In this document: piece by piece, positions 20,804 through 32,127 of the stretch
Layout: the number at the start of each line of letters is the position of its first letter
How positions within the stretch are numbered: position 1 is the stretch's first letter
Assembly (NCBI GenBank): GCA_020310875.1
Contig: CM035407.1
Coordinates: forward strand, 197,064,892-197,128,891
Direction of reading: 5' to 3'
Source: Ceratopteris richardii
Lineage: Eukaryota > Streptophyta > Polypodiopsida > Polypodiales > Pteridaceae
DNA length: 64,000 nucleotides
Translations under genes and position numbers: made by a program
Notes under the pieces: model-generated
The model's database searches: none
What the model was told of the DNA's origin: nothing
The model's input: only the letters and a program-made list of their open reading frames with translations

Positions 20804-22464
20804 AACAGCCGGTTACTCGGTCTGGCGAAACGTATCCTAAGAACCATAAGGCTGGAGCACGTAAAGTGCTAAAGACAACCCTAAGAGAAGAAGGTATAAC
20901 GCGGTCTGACCCAGTGGTCAAGCAAGTTAAGGACGTTAGAATTAATTCCGGTCATATTCCGGCGGAACGATCAACGCCTTTGGTACATTCTGGTGCTACG
21001 TCTACCCAGCCTATCAAAGATATAGTAATTCTAGAATCTACCAAGACACCGTTGGAAACTAATTTAACAATCTTGGATAAAGATTCAGAGTTATCTATGA
21101 TCAGAAACACTCTAGGAAAAGAAATCGGTAAAAGCGGAAAAACACTGCATTCTGGCACAATTTCGGTTCATTCCGGTGATATTCCGGTGATAGAATCACC
21201 AACTGCCGGCGAAGGCTTAGCATTTTTTGCGGAATCCTCAGCCCAACCATCATGCTTGGAAGAAAGATTTCGGATATTGGACATCCAGAAGGAAGGAAAG
21301 CTGTTCGAAGCAGAGATCCGAAGTGCCGATAGTTCAACCAATCAACCTCGAGATACAGAAGGAAGGCCTAATACACTCACAATGAACGGACAACAACACC
21401 AACAACAGTTATGTCAACCAAGGCCGCCTCCAACAGGAGTAACATACACGAAATTCGGTGGATTTCGAGGAGATGATCCAGATGCTCACGTACGCACTTT
21501 CGAGATAAGTTATGCAGTTCTTAACCATCCACCGGATCTGGAGTATAAGGCCATTGTTTTTCAATCTACACTGGTCAATGAAGCAGCCAGATGGCTTACG
21601 GAATACGATATTAATCATTTTGGTACCTATGACGCAGTACGAGACGCTTTTCTGCAACGATTCAGGCTACAGAAGAATCCCGCCGAAATCTTTGATTATT
21701 TACAAAACAACCGTCAGAAGGCAAATCAGACTGTCCAGGAGTATGCTGCACTTTTTAGAACACACTTGCGACAGATACCACAGGCCCACGCTAACTTACC
21801 TAATGATGTCATCACTCAGTGGCTCATCAATGGCTTAACCCCACAACTGAAGCAGATCATGATCATAAGATGTGTCGGAGCGATGACGCTGGATGCAGTC
21901 ATTGCAATGGCTCTGCAACTCGAATCCAAAGTCGGTGGATTTACAGAAGACCTGGAGTGGTTAAAAACAAACAAAAATATGGCTGAAGATATAACCAGAC
22001 AAGTATACTGCATCACATGCAAAAATTCAGGTCATATTAGTGCCAATTGTGCACTAAATCAAGCATTCTGCGCTATCTGCAACACTGCCGGACACACCAC
22101 CGGAAACTGTGTCTACAACGCCAGAGTACAGGGAACAGCAACGGTCAATGCAGTTATTCAAGAACATGGACATCCAACGAATCACTATGTACCTCCGCAA
22201 CTGAGAAACAATCAACCGCAAGGATATCGGAACTACCGAGGACAGAGGAACAACAATTATAATGCAAACCGCTGGCAGAACGGACCACCACCGGAAAATC
22301 CCAATTTACCACCACCACGCTGTCATTTTTGTGGTGAATTTGGACACATTAGAAGATTTTGCAAAGATGCAGCTGAGTATGATCAAAGGAAGAAGGAACG
22401 ACAAAACCCAATGGCCAACATGGTACAAATCACACCAGTAGAAACACAGACTGCTACAGTCTAG
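20804..22464 (+). pseudogene. gypsy-2 copy 1 gag
   Basis: The capsid-type segment includes ARWLTEYDINHFGTYDAVRD and FRLQKNPAEIFDYLQNNRQ, followed by TVQEYAALFRTHLRQIP. Three canonical C-x2-C-x4-H-x4-C zinc knuckles follow: YCITCKNSGHISANC, FCAICNTAGHTTGNC and RCHFCGEFGHIRRFC. An N-rich RNA-binding-like stretch lies before the third. This protein would form the particle and bind RNA. Confidence 0.88.
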
Positions 22465-22533
22465 ACCCGATCCGGTAAACAACTGCAGTCGGCAGCAGAA
22501 ATATTCGAACCGGGGATACGAAAACAATATAGG

Positions 22534-24276
22534 ATGTATAACAAGGCTAGTCACTGGATCGCAACAGAACCACCAGTGTTCCCAAAACCTATTCCGGTGA
22601 CCCAGGCTTCGTCAACAAAGGAAGGAACACAACAAAAGGAAGCAGCAGCAGAGCCATCATCAGCAGTAGACATGCCAGCAGATACTTCTGCATCGGCAGA
22701 GACCTCAAGTTCAAAGGAGCAGGACAACCAATCTCAACAGGCCTGGGAAATTTTATCCAAGGCGTCTATCACCCTGCCTCTAGGCCAACTTCTGGCATTA
22801 GTACCTGGGATTCGACAACAGTTCCAGCAACAGTTCATTCCGGTGCCGTCTTGTATTCCGGCGACAGCAGCAGTTCAACCGGAACCTGATTCTACGGTTG
22901 ATCATCCAGTTCCCTTGATTACAGTATGGTATAAGAGTCATAAGATTACGCAGGTATTAATTGATGGAGGCTCTGGTGTAAACATTGCGACTGCGGCATT
23001 ATGCAAAAGGTTAGGATGGACCGAAATCGAACCAGTTCAATTTTTTGTCAGAATGGCAGATCAATCTAGAGTCCATCCCGTAGGACTTGTGCGGAATGTA
23101 CCCATTACTTTACAAGGTACGACCTTCAAAATGACCTTTGTTATACTAGATCTGCCAGAATCCACTTTGGATTACAACCTTCTTTTCGGCCGACCTTGGC
23201 TCAAGCATGCGAAGGTAATACAGGACTGGTCTGCACAAGAGCTTACATTCAAAGATGCCAATCGTAGATATGTGGTAAAATTAGATGCTATACAACCTTG
23301 TGAACTTCACGCCAGACCATATTTTGCTGAACCAGTCCACATGTTAGATGGACTATCAGATGATGAAGAAGAGGAATTTCTGAAGAATAACACTGATTTA
23401 ATGTCCTTAGGGACTGTTGATCTACAGTCCGTTATAGATAATTGGAACACTTCAGTTTGTACAATCGTACATATCACCGAAAAAGCTAAGCAGGAAGATA
23501 CTGTCTCAACACATAACGATGAATTACAACCACTGTTCAAGTCAACAGACGATACAGAGAAACCTCAACAGTTTTATGTCCCCGAAGACCAGTTGACCAC
23601 GTACAATCTAGGAGACGAAGAGCATCTGCGACCTGTAAAGATAAGGCAAAACTTACCGAAAACATTTAAAGATGATTTGATTCGACTACTTCACGAATTC
23701 TCAGACGTCTTTGCATGGGATTACAAAGATATGAAAGGATTAGATCCACGCATCTATCAGCATAGAGTCATGTTGAAGCCTGAAGCTAAACCGAACAAAC
23801 AGCCCAGCTACCGGATGAATCCCAATTATGCATCACAGGTAAAATCCGAACTTGATAGATTATTAAAAGTCGGATTCATCGTACCAGTAGAACATGCTGA
23901 ATGGATTTCACCAATTGTGATCGTGCCAAAGAAAAATAAGCAACTGCGAATCTGTGTAGACTACCAAAAATTAAACGCACCAACAGTACCGGATCCTTTC
24001 CCGATCCCCTTTCTGGATACCATGCTTGATAGGGTAGCAGGTCACGAAATGTATTCATTCTTAGACGGATACAGCGGTTACAATCAGGTTAGAATGGCCG
24101 ACGAAGATATACCAAAAACTGCATTCATTACCAACTGGGGTGTCTTTGCTTGCACCGTAATGTGGTTCGGATTGAGAAATGCACCAAGCACATTTCAGCG
24201 ATGTATGCAAGAGATTTTCTCTCCTTATCTCACTTCATTTATGCAAGTATATCTCGATGACTTCGATTTTTGGTAA
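22534..24276 (+). pseudogene. gypsy-2 copy 1 protease and RT
   Basis: After a Ser/Gln-rich linker comes the protease: ITQVLIDGGSGVNIATAALC, then MADQSRVHPVGLV and DYNLLFGRPWLKHAKV. RT motifs are FAWDYKDMKGLDPRIYQHRV, WISPIVIVPKKNKQLRICVD, SFLDGYSGYNQV, and the box QVYLDD. Catalytic order is as expected for Ty3/gypsy. Confidence 0.9.
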
Positions 24277-24358
24277 GATGATGGCACATTTGCTTTATCT
24301 ATGATGCTGTTTTCAAAAGTGCCGAGAGTACAGACTCTGTCTTAACCCAAACAAATCT

Positions 24359-26407
24359 GTGTTTGCGGTTTCGTGTGGAAAACTACTTGGTCATATTGTA
24401 TCTGCACAAGGTATCCGAGTAGATCCAGATAAGATTTCGGCAATTTTAGAAGCCCCGGTACCCGCCAGTCCAAAAGAAGTAATGCATTTTATGGGTCAAG
24501 TACGGTGGCACGACAGACACTTATGGTGGCTTGCTCATCTGGCACTACCACTGAACAGGCTAATCACAAAAACTCCCCGACAGTTTGAATGGACTCAAGA
24601 ATGCCAAACTACATTTGATCGACTCAAGTATTTATTGACGCAGGCCCCAATCTTACAACCACCGGACTGGGACAATCCGTTCCATGTTTTTGTCGACGCT
24701 TCAGATATTGCGATTGGCAGTATTCTGATGCAGCAAACACATAAGTGGTTTCGCCCCGTTTATTATGCCAGCAGAAGGCTTGCACCTGCAGAGAAGACCT
24801 ATTCTACCACCGAAAGAGAATGTCTAGGATTAATTTACTCCATCAAAAAGTTCAGACATTATCTACTAGGCCGGAAATTCACCTTCCATGTGGATCATGC
24901 TACCCTCGTCTATCTAGTAAGACAGCAGCATTTAGGCGGACGATTAGCACGATGGGTGCTACTCTTGCAGGAATTCGACTATGAAGTCATCCACCGACCC
25001 GGAAATGCACATGCCTTAGCAGATTTCTTATCTCGCCTAGATTCCGGTGAAGCTTCGATAGGCATAGATGACATGACTCCAGTGATCTATAGTTCTAAAC
25101 CACTGCCCGATGAGACTGCCGAATCACAAGCACCACCTACATATTATGATGAGATTCTAACTTTTCTCACCGAAGGATGCTTTCCATCCCAGACAGCCAA
25201 GGCAGTTCGAAGGAAAATTGTAGTCTTTAGCCGCCGATTCCGGTTACTTGCTGGAGAACTATATTATGTAGATCACACCGGAATCCTACTTCGCTGTGTT
25301 CCTCCGCATGAAATTAACTCAGTCATCACGATGGCTCACTCGACCCCTACTGGTGGTCACTTTGCCACAGATTTGACTCACCGGAAAATTCTGCAAGGAG
25401 GTCTCTGGTGGCCAACGATATACAGAGATGTGGCCCAATTTGTCAAACACTGCGATAACTGTCAAAGGTCTGGACAACCGCTGCAACGACACTTCTTTCC
25501 CTTGCAGCCAGTCATGCCATTAGAACCATTTCAGAAATGGGGACTAGATTTTATCGGTCCGATCACACCTCCAGCAGTCTTCAGTAACAACAGATACATA
25601 CTAACATGTACAGACTACGCAACGAGATGGGTAGAAGCTTGGTCTTTATGGTCTACTACAGCGGTTGCAGTAGCAAAGTGTCTGCTGAATGATGTCTTTC
25701 CACGTTTTGGCTTACCACTGGAAATTGTCTCAGATCAAGGCACTCATTTTGTAAACAATTTAATGAAGGCACTTACACATTCGTTTGAGGTCACACATAA
25801 ATTTAGTTCTCCTTATTATCCTCGTGCCAATGGTTTGGCCGAAAGTACAAACAAATCTCTGTTGAATATCCTCCGAAAACTGATCATGGAAGCACCAGAA
25901 AGATGGGATAAACTATTACCTGCAGTATTATGGGCATACCGAACTACCTATAAGGTAACAACAGGATTGACACCTTTCAAACTAGCTTATGGCTTAGAAG
26001 CAATAGCACCCATGGAAGTAGTCATCCCAAGTCTGCGTGTAGCAATCACTCAGAAGATGCTACCGGAAGATTCGCTGACAGCACGAATGGACGCACTCAG
26101 AGAACTTGATGAGCACCGATGGCTCAGCTTTTTAACCATGCGTGAAGTACAACTAAGGCAAGCCAAGACACACGATCGATATTTGAAGACTCCAATCTTT
26201 TCGGTAGGTCAGCTTGTACTCTTCTATAACGCAAAGTCGGATAGAGCAGCAGGAAAGTTCAAACTACGATGGTTCGGCCCTTTCAAGATCTCAGAACAAA
26301 TCGGTCCGACAACTTTTCGGTTGATTACATTCACCGGAAATCCACTTCCAAAAGTAATCAATGGGTCGAAGTTACGGCCGTATCATCATGCTACTAGTCC
26401 GCATTAA
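24359..26407 (+). pseudogene. gypsy-2 copy 1 RT end, RNase H and integrase
   Basis: In order: the RT thumb (LLGHIVSAQGIRVDPDKI), RNase H (PFHVFVDASDIAIGSILMQ, then TTERECLGLIYSIKKFRHYL), a zinc-binding HHCC module (HSTPTGGHF ... HCDNCQ), and the integrase core with WGLDFIGPI, IVSDQGTHFVNN and PRANGLAESTNK. A GPF-like segment (LRWFGPFKISEQIG) closes the frame, 682 residues. Only one HHCC module is present, unlike gypsy-1. Confidence 0.9.
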
Positions 26408-26465
26408 ATTATTCGGCGGTGGGCCGCGTTTTGTGTAATCTTTTTCTTTTTTCTTTCTCCCTTTT

Positions 26466-26474
26466 TATAAATAG
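26466..26474 (+). promoter_or_regulatory. TATA-like site before the gypsy-2 third ORF region
   Basis: TATAAATAG follows a long pyrimidine run (TTTTTCTTTTTTCTTTCTCC) in the gap between integrase and the third ORF region. The next well-placed start is at 26720 in the context CGCCATGG. The same arrangement is at 50135 in the second copy. A promoter here is inferred from sequence only. Confidence 0.4.
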
Positions 26475-26719
26475 CCGTGTTTTGTAAAATCTTTATGTTA
26501 CCAGCCGCCCCCTTACCAGTCACTCAAGCACGCATGCCAGCATGCAAACCGTATCATTCCCGCACCACACAATGATACCCACCCCCTTTCCCTCCCCACC
26601 ATGTTGTTCCTACTTACCTCTTTCGGCAACACCAAAAATCGCTACTGTGTTGTGTGTTAGTGTTCTGTGCGACCTCTTGCGTTCTGTATTCATGTTCATC
26701 ATCTGTATCAGCAAACGCC

Positions 26720-28809
26720 ATGGATGCGATAGCCAATTATGCTGCCTTCCGTGATGGTATCCCTACCGAGGTAGGTGAATACCTGCGTTGTAGAGGGTTG
26801 GCCAACTTCGCTGAGTTGCCTTGGCACTCAGTGGAAGCCCATCCCTTCTTCGCGCAAATCATCTCTGCCATTGCCCAGTCCCCTGCCACCGAATGCCAAT
26901 GGGTCTTCCCCTCGCTACCTTCGCGAACCGTCATCACCTTCCAAGCATTCTCTGAAGCCTTCCACCTCTCCCCGCAAGGCTGAGAAAATGGCCCTAGTAT
27001 CCCCCTCGCCCGCATGACCGAACTGTTCCCCTGATCTTCGTCCAATGAATACGCCATTCTCTGCCGCCCCGAACCCGAAAGATCTGCTCTGCAATTTCTA
27101 GTCGCCATCCTCAACCTTCAGAAACGAACCTACGGTATCTCCCGCCCCTTCTATTCCGCCTTAGATTTAGCTACCCGAGAACCCGTGAACTTCGCCTCGT
27201 ACTTTTTCCATAGAATTCATAAAGAGTGTGTAGCTATAGTGAAGCAAGTCAAAAAGGGAACCACCCCGTGCTCTCGCCTTCCCCATATCATATCATTCCT
27301 CTTCCCAGCCATCCTTGCCGCACAACCACCACCCCAAGGACTGGTTCTAAGGCATGAAGAATCGGTACAACCACTCGAAGACGATGAAGAAGAAGACGAA
27401 GAAATAAACTAGTTATTCCGCTGCAAAAAATCAGAATCAGCTCATCAGAAAGTGAGGCACAAGGTTCTGCATGAAAAGACAAAGATGCTGAAGACGCGGA
27501 GCAAGAGACCTTCCATGATACAGCCACCTCAATGCACAATGAATCATCGGCAGACCAACAAGACCAACAAAATCGAATTGAAATAGAAACGGTTTCAACC
27601 AAAGAAGACTCAGAGCAACAGAAAGACGAGTAGCAGTCTGCTAGGGATGCACTACACACACTTCTGAAGGCTATAGAATCCACAACCGACAACAATGCAA
27701 ATGAACAACAACCAAGCAATCAAGTAACAAACACTGACTCTGCCATTCCCAGACCTCCACCAGTCAACCCCATTCCCACACCGGATTCGGAATCCTCTTC
27801 ATCCTCCCTCAATTATTCACCCCCGACATCCCCCCAAATCCACACCCAAACCTCTGCGCAACCACAACACCCACTTCTCCTTCCCTCCGTTCCGGTCTTC
27901 TCCGAGCTTGCTGCCATGGGACAAATGCTTATTTCCCTTTCTCAGCAACTTCCAGTGCAGCTTAGCGATGTCACAAATACGATTCGTCAAGACCTGCAGC
28001 ACAAGGTCGACCTACTGGAAGCCGACATCATCCCTCTCCAAGAAGAAATCGATGCCGTAAAAGAAGAGAATCATCAATTACAGACGCAATTACCAGATCT
28101 CCAAGGCCAAGTTTCGGCACAACAGGCACTGATACAGCAACGGAATGACGCATTGGAGCAACTTGCCGCCAAAGACTAACTATTGAACACAGCCCAAGAA
28201 GAAATCAGGGAACTGAAGATCGCGCTACAGGAAAAGGAAGATATCAGCACATCACTCGAAGAATTGGTAGAAGAAACGAAAGCACAATTGCAGGAGATAA
28301 TCCAGAAGAATCAGGAACAGCAGCGAGAAGCAAAACAAGTTGAAGACGAGCTACGAAGAGCCCAGGAATGCTTGGACGAGGCGAACAATATGCTGAGACA
28401 CCAATTAACCTGGGAAGCCAAATACCAAAAGGATCTAGCAAATGCTCGCAGAGAACGAGATGCATACTACAAAACTATCGAATTTCAGAACCAGCAACTT
28501 GAGCGACTAGATAACCAGTTGCGAAATCAAAAGGATCGAGTCACTGATATGCAGAAGAAAGTCACCGAAATAAAGACATCCCGGGATGCTGCATTATCCA
28601 ATGAGTTTTATTTACAAGAGGCCTTCTTACAGACCCAGGCCGAAATTCTATTAACCCAAGCCATAGCTCTTAGCTCCGTTAGAACGGACGCTCAGTTATT
28701 AGAACCGACTACTCTAGTTCAGATGATAGAAACCATTAAAAAGAAAATTACCCGAACGTTTAGGCTCGCCCGAAGCATTTATTTAGAAGGTCTCATAGTA
28801 GAACCATAA
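26720..28809 (+). pseudogene. gypsy-2 copy 1 third ORF region (accessory protein)
   Basis: Sense-strand coding sequence lies between integrase and the 3' LTR. The N-terminal part (MDAIANYAAFRDGIP; HPFFAQIISAIAQ; VITFQAFSEAFHL; later SALQFLVAILNLQ and SRLPHIISFLFP) resembles in spacing the putative plant transposon protein domain found in accessory ORFs of some plant elements; this is a weak match. An acidic patch (EDDEEEDEE) and a Pro/Ser-rich spacer follow. From 27916 on it is a long coiled coil rich in Gln, Glu and Lys (EELVEETKAQLQEIIQKNQE). It is broken in places. The function is unknown. Confidence 0.6.
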
Positions 28810-28843
28810 GAACCTACGGGTTCGAGTCCACCGTGCGTGCCAG

Positions 28844-29898
28844 TGTTAGACGGCCGCCGAAAAAGGACAAATGTACTATGACAGACATCTTAAATGTAAA
28901 AGAACCTTTTTGAAATGCACGTGAAACTAAAGATTCGCGCACCCTTGTAACAAATCTTCTATATAAGGCAATGAGAAAAGAGTGGTAGAGAGCCCGTTTT
29001 GGGGAATTGTGAGCATACTGTTTGAATCTGTGTGAATCTGTGTGTGATATGTCGATGAGAAGATTGAGCTCTGTTCTGTTCTATTCGGATCTGTCTATTC
29101 GACTATTCTCCCTATAGTGCAGAGGTTACGACTCGGTAGTATTGTGTTGTGAATCTATTTGGTGATAGTTATATGCGGTTCGGGATTTTATCACGAAATA
29201 AGTGTTGTTCATCAGTCTTCTATTGAACAAGGGACTATGTAAGGCCGAAGCGAACTATTTGCGTGTTAGCATTTTTTGTTAAGTAACCAGGTTCGATACA
29301 ATAGTCTGCGTTCACTGTTGATTCCGATCCCAGGAAGGACTCGTATCAGTAATGGTCTGAACGCGAGTGGAAACAATGATAAGTTTGTGACGAGTCGACT
29401 GTTGGTAGGAACTTGTTGCTTGAGTTTGGCATACGGTAATTTTGCATACCTTCGAGTATAGTTGTCTGTTGTGTTATTGTTCGGTATACCTATCTGTCAC
29501 GAAGAAGTGCATATTGAGTGGCATTCGGTTAATGAAGTTGAGTATTCTATTAGTTATAAGTCAGAACCGGACTACTGCTCTGTTGCTATAGCAGGTCCTC
29601 CGGAAGTTCTAAGTCCCAGTACGCCGAACAGTTATCAGTATTCAGAGTCAAGTATTGAGCTAAGACGCGATAGAGCATTTATGATTATGTAAGAAGTTGG
29701 GAAAATAGTACAGGGCCTCTGTCTAACAGACCCCTACCACTCCCAAGAACCCACGTGGCTAAGAGGTAACTTAATATTAATTATCTCGTTATTGCCAATT
29801 GATTTACCTGAACATGAATGGGTAAAGATTGAAGGGTTCAGGAACGTCCGACTTCTGAAAGTGTTTTGAGTCTGAAGTCGGAAGTTTAACGACTAACA
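28844..29898 (+). repeat. gypsy-2 3' LTR
   Basis: It begins TGTTAG and ends CTAACA, a perfect 6-bp inverted pair, 1055 bp. TATATAA at 28960-28966 is the likely promoter box. Target repeat CTCAT follows. No clear polypurine tract precedes it, so the start is inferred from the inverted ends. This LTR has no counterpart in the second tandem unit. Confidence 0.75.
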
Positions 29899-31101
29899 CT
29901 CATATGAAAATGAGCTTGTACATTTATCTTCAACACTCCCCCTCAAGCTCATTTGGGAGTTATCTTCATCCATGTCCTTCAAATTTATCGCATCATTGAA
30001 ACCTTGATTTTAGAAGCATCCAAGAACTTTGTAAACATATCTGCAACCTGCTCTTTGGTTCGGATGAACTTTACCTCCACATCTTTGCTCAGCACCTTCT
30101 CCCTTACATAGTGGTAGTGGACCTCTATGTGCTTGCTCCTTGCATGAAACATAGGATTGCTTGCCAAGTAAATACTTGACATGTTATCACCGTATATAGG
30201 GATGGTTCCAACTTGCACTCCAAGATCAACCAAAAGCTTTTTAATCCACATTGCTTCACATGTGGCAAAAGCTAATCCTCTATATTCAACCTCCATAGAT
30301 GAAAGTGCAACAGTAGGTTGTTTCTTTGAGCTCCACGTGATAGGTTTGCTTCCTATCATGAACACATAACCTGAGGTTGATCTTCTATCTTCCTTTGAGC
30401 CTGCCCAATCAGCATCACTAAAGCCTTTGACCTGCAATTCTTCATCAAACTTGTAAAACAAAGCATGATTAACTGTATGCTTTATGTATCTCAACACTCT
30501 CTTGGCTGAATTTAAGTGTTCACTTGTCGGGGCTTGCATAAATTGACAAAGTACACCAACAACATAAGACAAATCAGGTCTTGTAATGTTTGCATAGATC
30601 AATGATCCTACAATGCTTCTGTATGTCGTTACATCTTCCAATGGTTCTCCATCATTTGAACAAATCTTTGTATTTGTGTCCATGGGTTGAGTGAGTGGTT
30701 TGCATTCACTCATTCCAAATCTGAAAAGAACATCCAACAAGTACTTCCTTTGCGTCAAGTAGATGCCACTCTTTCCATAAACAACTTCAATTCCTAAAAA
30801 ATATTTCAGCTCTCCAAGATCTGAAATTTTAAACTCCTTACCAAGCTTCCTTTTGATATCTTTAATCCCTGTAACATCATTTCTTGTTATGATGAGGTCA
30901 TCGACGTATATGCAAATATATACCTCTCTATTTTCTTCCTTCTTCATGTACAACGAAGGATCTGCACTACTTGGGTTGTATCCACACTTAGTTAGATACT
31001 CTACCAAACTCTGATTCCATGCTCTTGGTGCTTGCTTCAAGCCATAAAGTGCCTTCTTCAACCTGCAAACAAAATCTGGATGGTTTTCATCTTCAAATCC
31101 A
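29899..31101 (-). mobile_element. copia-1 left LTR end, polypurine tract, RNase H and RT piece
   Basis: 29899-29935 is the last 37 bp of the left LTR, identical in layout to 57469-57505. The polypurine tract, TTGAGGGGGAG on the minus strand, is at 29946-29936 directly before TGTTGAAG. Pol then reads on the minus strand with YGLKQAPRAWN, YVDDLIIT, RPDLSYVVGVLCQFMQAPTS, the RNase H DADWAGSKEDRRSTSGYVF, WSSKKQPTVALSSMEVEYRG and ARSKHIEVHYHYVREKV. It ends at about 31101 in the duplication junction. Confidence 0.9.
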
Positions 31102-32108
31102 GTTTCCTCTTTTCTCCAGTTTCCTCGCTTCTCCAGTTTCCTCTTTTCTCCAGTTTCCTCTTTTCCGTAGCCTCTTTTCTCCAGTTTCCTCGCATGTTGT
31201 TTCAAAGTGTAGACTAATACTAGGTCGCCTGCCTTCAATCCTTTATCCTTAACATGGGCATCAAAGTATGCCTTCTGTCGTTTCTTAGCTGCATATATCC
31301 CTACAACTGCTCTCAGTCTTGTTTCTCCTAATTGTTCAAGGTCAAAAAGTCTAGATGAGAGTTCATGACCCGTCCATTCGTGCTCTTGCGCTACTTTCAG
31401 TGTAGGTATCAAGAAGTCCAACGGCAGCACAACATTTTGGCCAAATACCATCTGAAAGGGGGTGGCTTGGAGTACCGTTTTGTAGGCGACTAGGTATGCC
31501 CAAACAACATGGTGTAGCTGTTTGTCCCAATCAGAGCGTTTATTATTCACTAGTTTGGTCAACACATTGCACAGAATCTTGTTTGTGCTTTCGGCCTGAC
31601 CATTAGCTTGTGGGTGGTAGGGGGCAGACTTCTTATGAACTACCAAGAATTCTTGGAGTAGATTTTCAATTACTTCGTTCAAGAAGTGAGTGCCTCTATC
31701 ACTTACTAGCTCTATAGGTAGCCCGTATCTTGTGAATACATTCTCAAACAAGAATTTAGCAGTTGTTTGAGCGTCGTTCTTTGTCGTAGCTTTTACCTCT
31801 ACCCATTTCGTTAGATAGTATGTGGCAACAATGATGTATTCAGCATGTGAACCCTTAGCTAGGGGATTAATAGGACCTACAAAGTCTATTCCCCACTTAG
31901 AGAATGCACATCCACCCATCATAGGTTTCAGTGGCATCTCATATTTGCGTATAGGATACTGAGTTCTTTGATAAACATCACACCGTTTCACATAGGTATG
32001 TGCATCCATGTGAAGGGTCGGCCACGAGAAGCCCGCAAATAGTATCGCTTTGATCACCCGATCTGGTCCAAAGTGTCCTCCCGCTACACCTTGGTGAGCA
32101 GCTTCCAA
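29985..32108 (-). pseudogene. Chimeric open frame: gypsy-1 integrase joined to copia-1 RT/RNase H
   Basis: A continuous 707-residue frame crosses the junction. It starts MEAAHQGVAGGHFGPDR (gypsy-1 zinc module), goes through the integrase core to KRGYG, then a Lys/Glu/Arg filler peptide (KEETGEKRKLEKRGNWRKEE) encoded by the filler, and continues as copia RT from GFEDENHPDFVCRLKKALYG to the RNase H end. It formed by rearrangement and there is no evidence that it is expressed. Confidence 0.85.
31098..31164. repeat. Templated filler at the tandem-duplication junction
   Basis: Between copia-1 RT (ending TTCAAATCCA) and gypsy-1 pol (resuming CCGTAGCCTC at 31165) lie about 63 bp made of repeats of the 17-mer GTTTCCTCTTTTCTCCA and close variants. 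The 17-mer matches gypsy-1 sequence at about 6817-6836 next to the breakpoint. The bases TCCA are shared by both sides. This is the pattern of repeated template switching during end joining or replication repair. Confidence 0.88.
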
Positions 32109-32127
32109 GATCTTGAGATATTCACTT

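Larger units (their letters stand above)
20804..29898 (+). mobile_element. gypsy-2 copy 1, Ty3/gypsy retrotransposon (fossil)
   Basis: A plus-strand gypsy element inside the left LTR of copia-1. It runs gag, protease, RT, RNase H, integrase, then a third ORF region, then a 3' LTR of 1055 bp. CTCAT at 29899-29903 follows the LTR, and the same bases are at 57469-57473 in the uninterrupted copia-1 LTR, giving the insertion point. No 5' LTR is present. About five breaks interrupt the frames, so it is dead. A tandem copy lies at 44776-52327. Confidence 0.9.
6809..31101. repeat. Tandem segmental duplication, unit 1 (about 24.3 kb)
   Basis: This span, from gypsy-1 pol to copia-1 RT, is repeated in the same order and orientation at 31165-53119. 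Offsets are about 24362 in gypsy-1 and 23670 in gypsy-2, the drift coming from length differences in repeats and elsewhere. The copies are nearly identical; for example, the 682-residue gypsy-2 pol segments differ at nine residues. The unit breaks inside two unrelated elements, so it is a genomic rearrangement and not a transposition. Confidence 0.92.

Noticed and set aside
27288-27719. Minus-strand Ser/Cys-rich frame opposite the gypsy-2 third ORF region
   Set aside because: Antisense shadow of the acidic, Ser/Glu-rich sense coding sequence.
28818-28843. GGTTCGAGTCC, a perfect tRNA B-box-like word just before the gypsy-2 LTR
   Set aside because: No A box, no cloverleaf and no acceptor pairing could be found upstream; it is more likely chance or element sequence.
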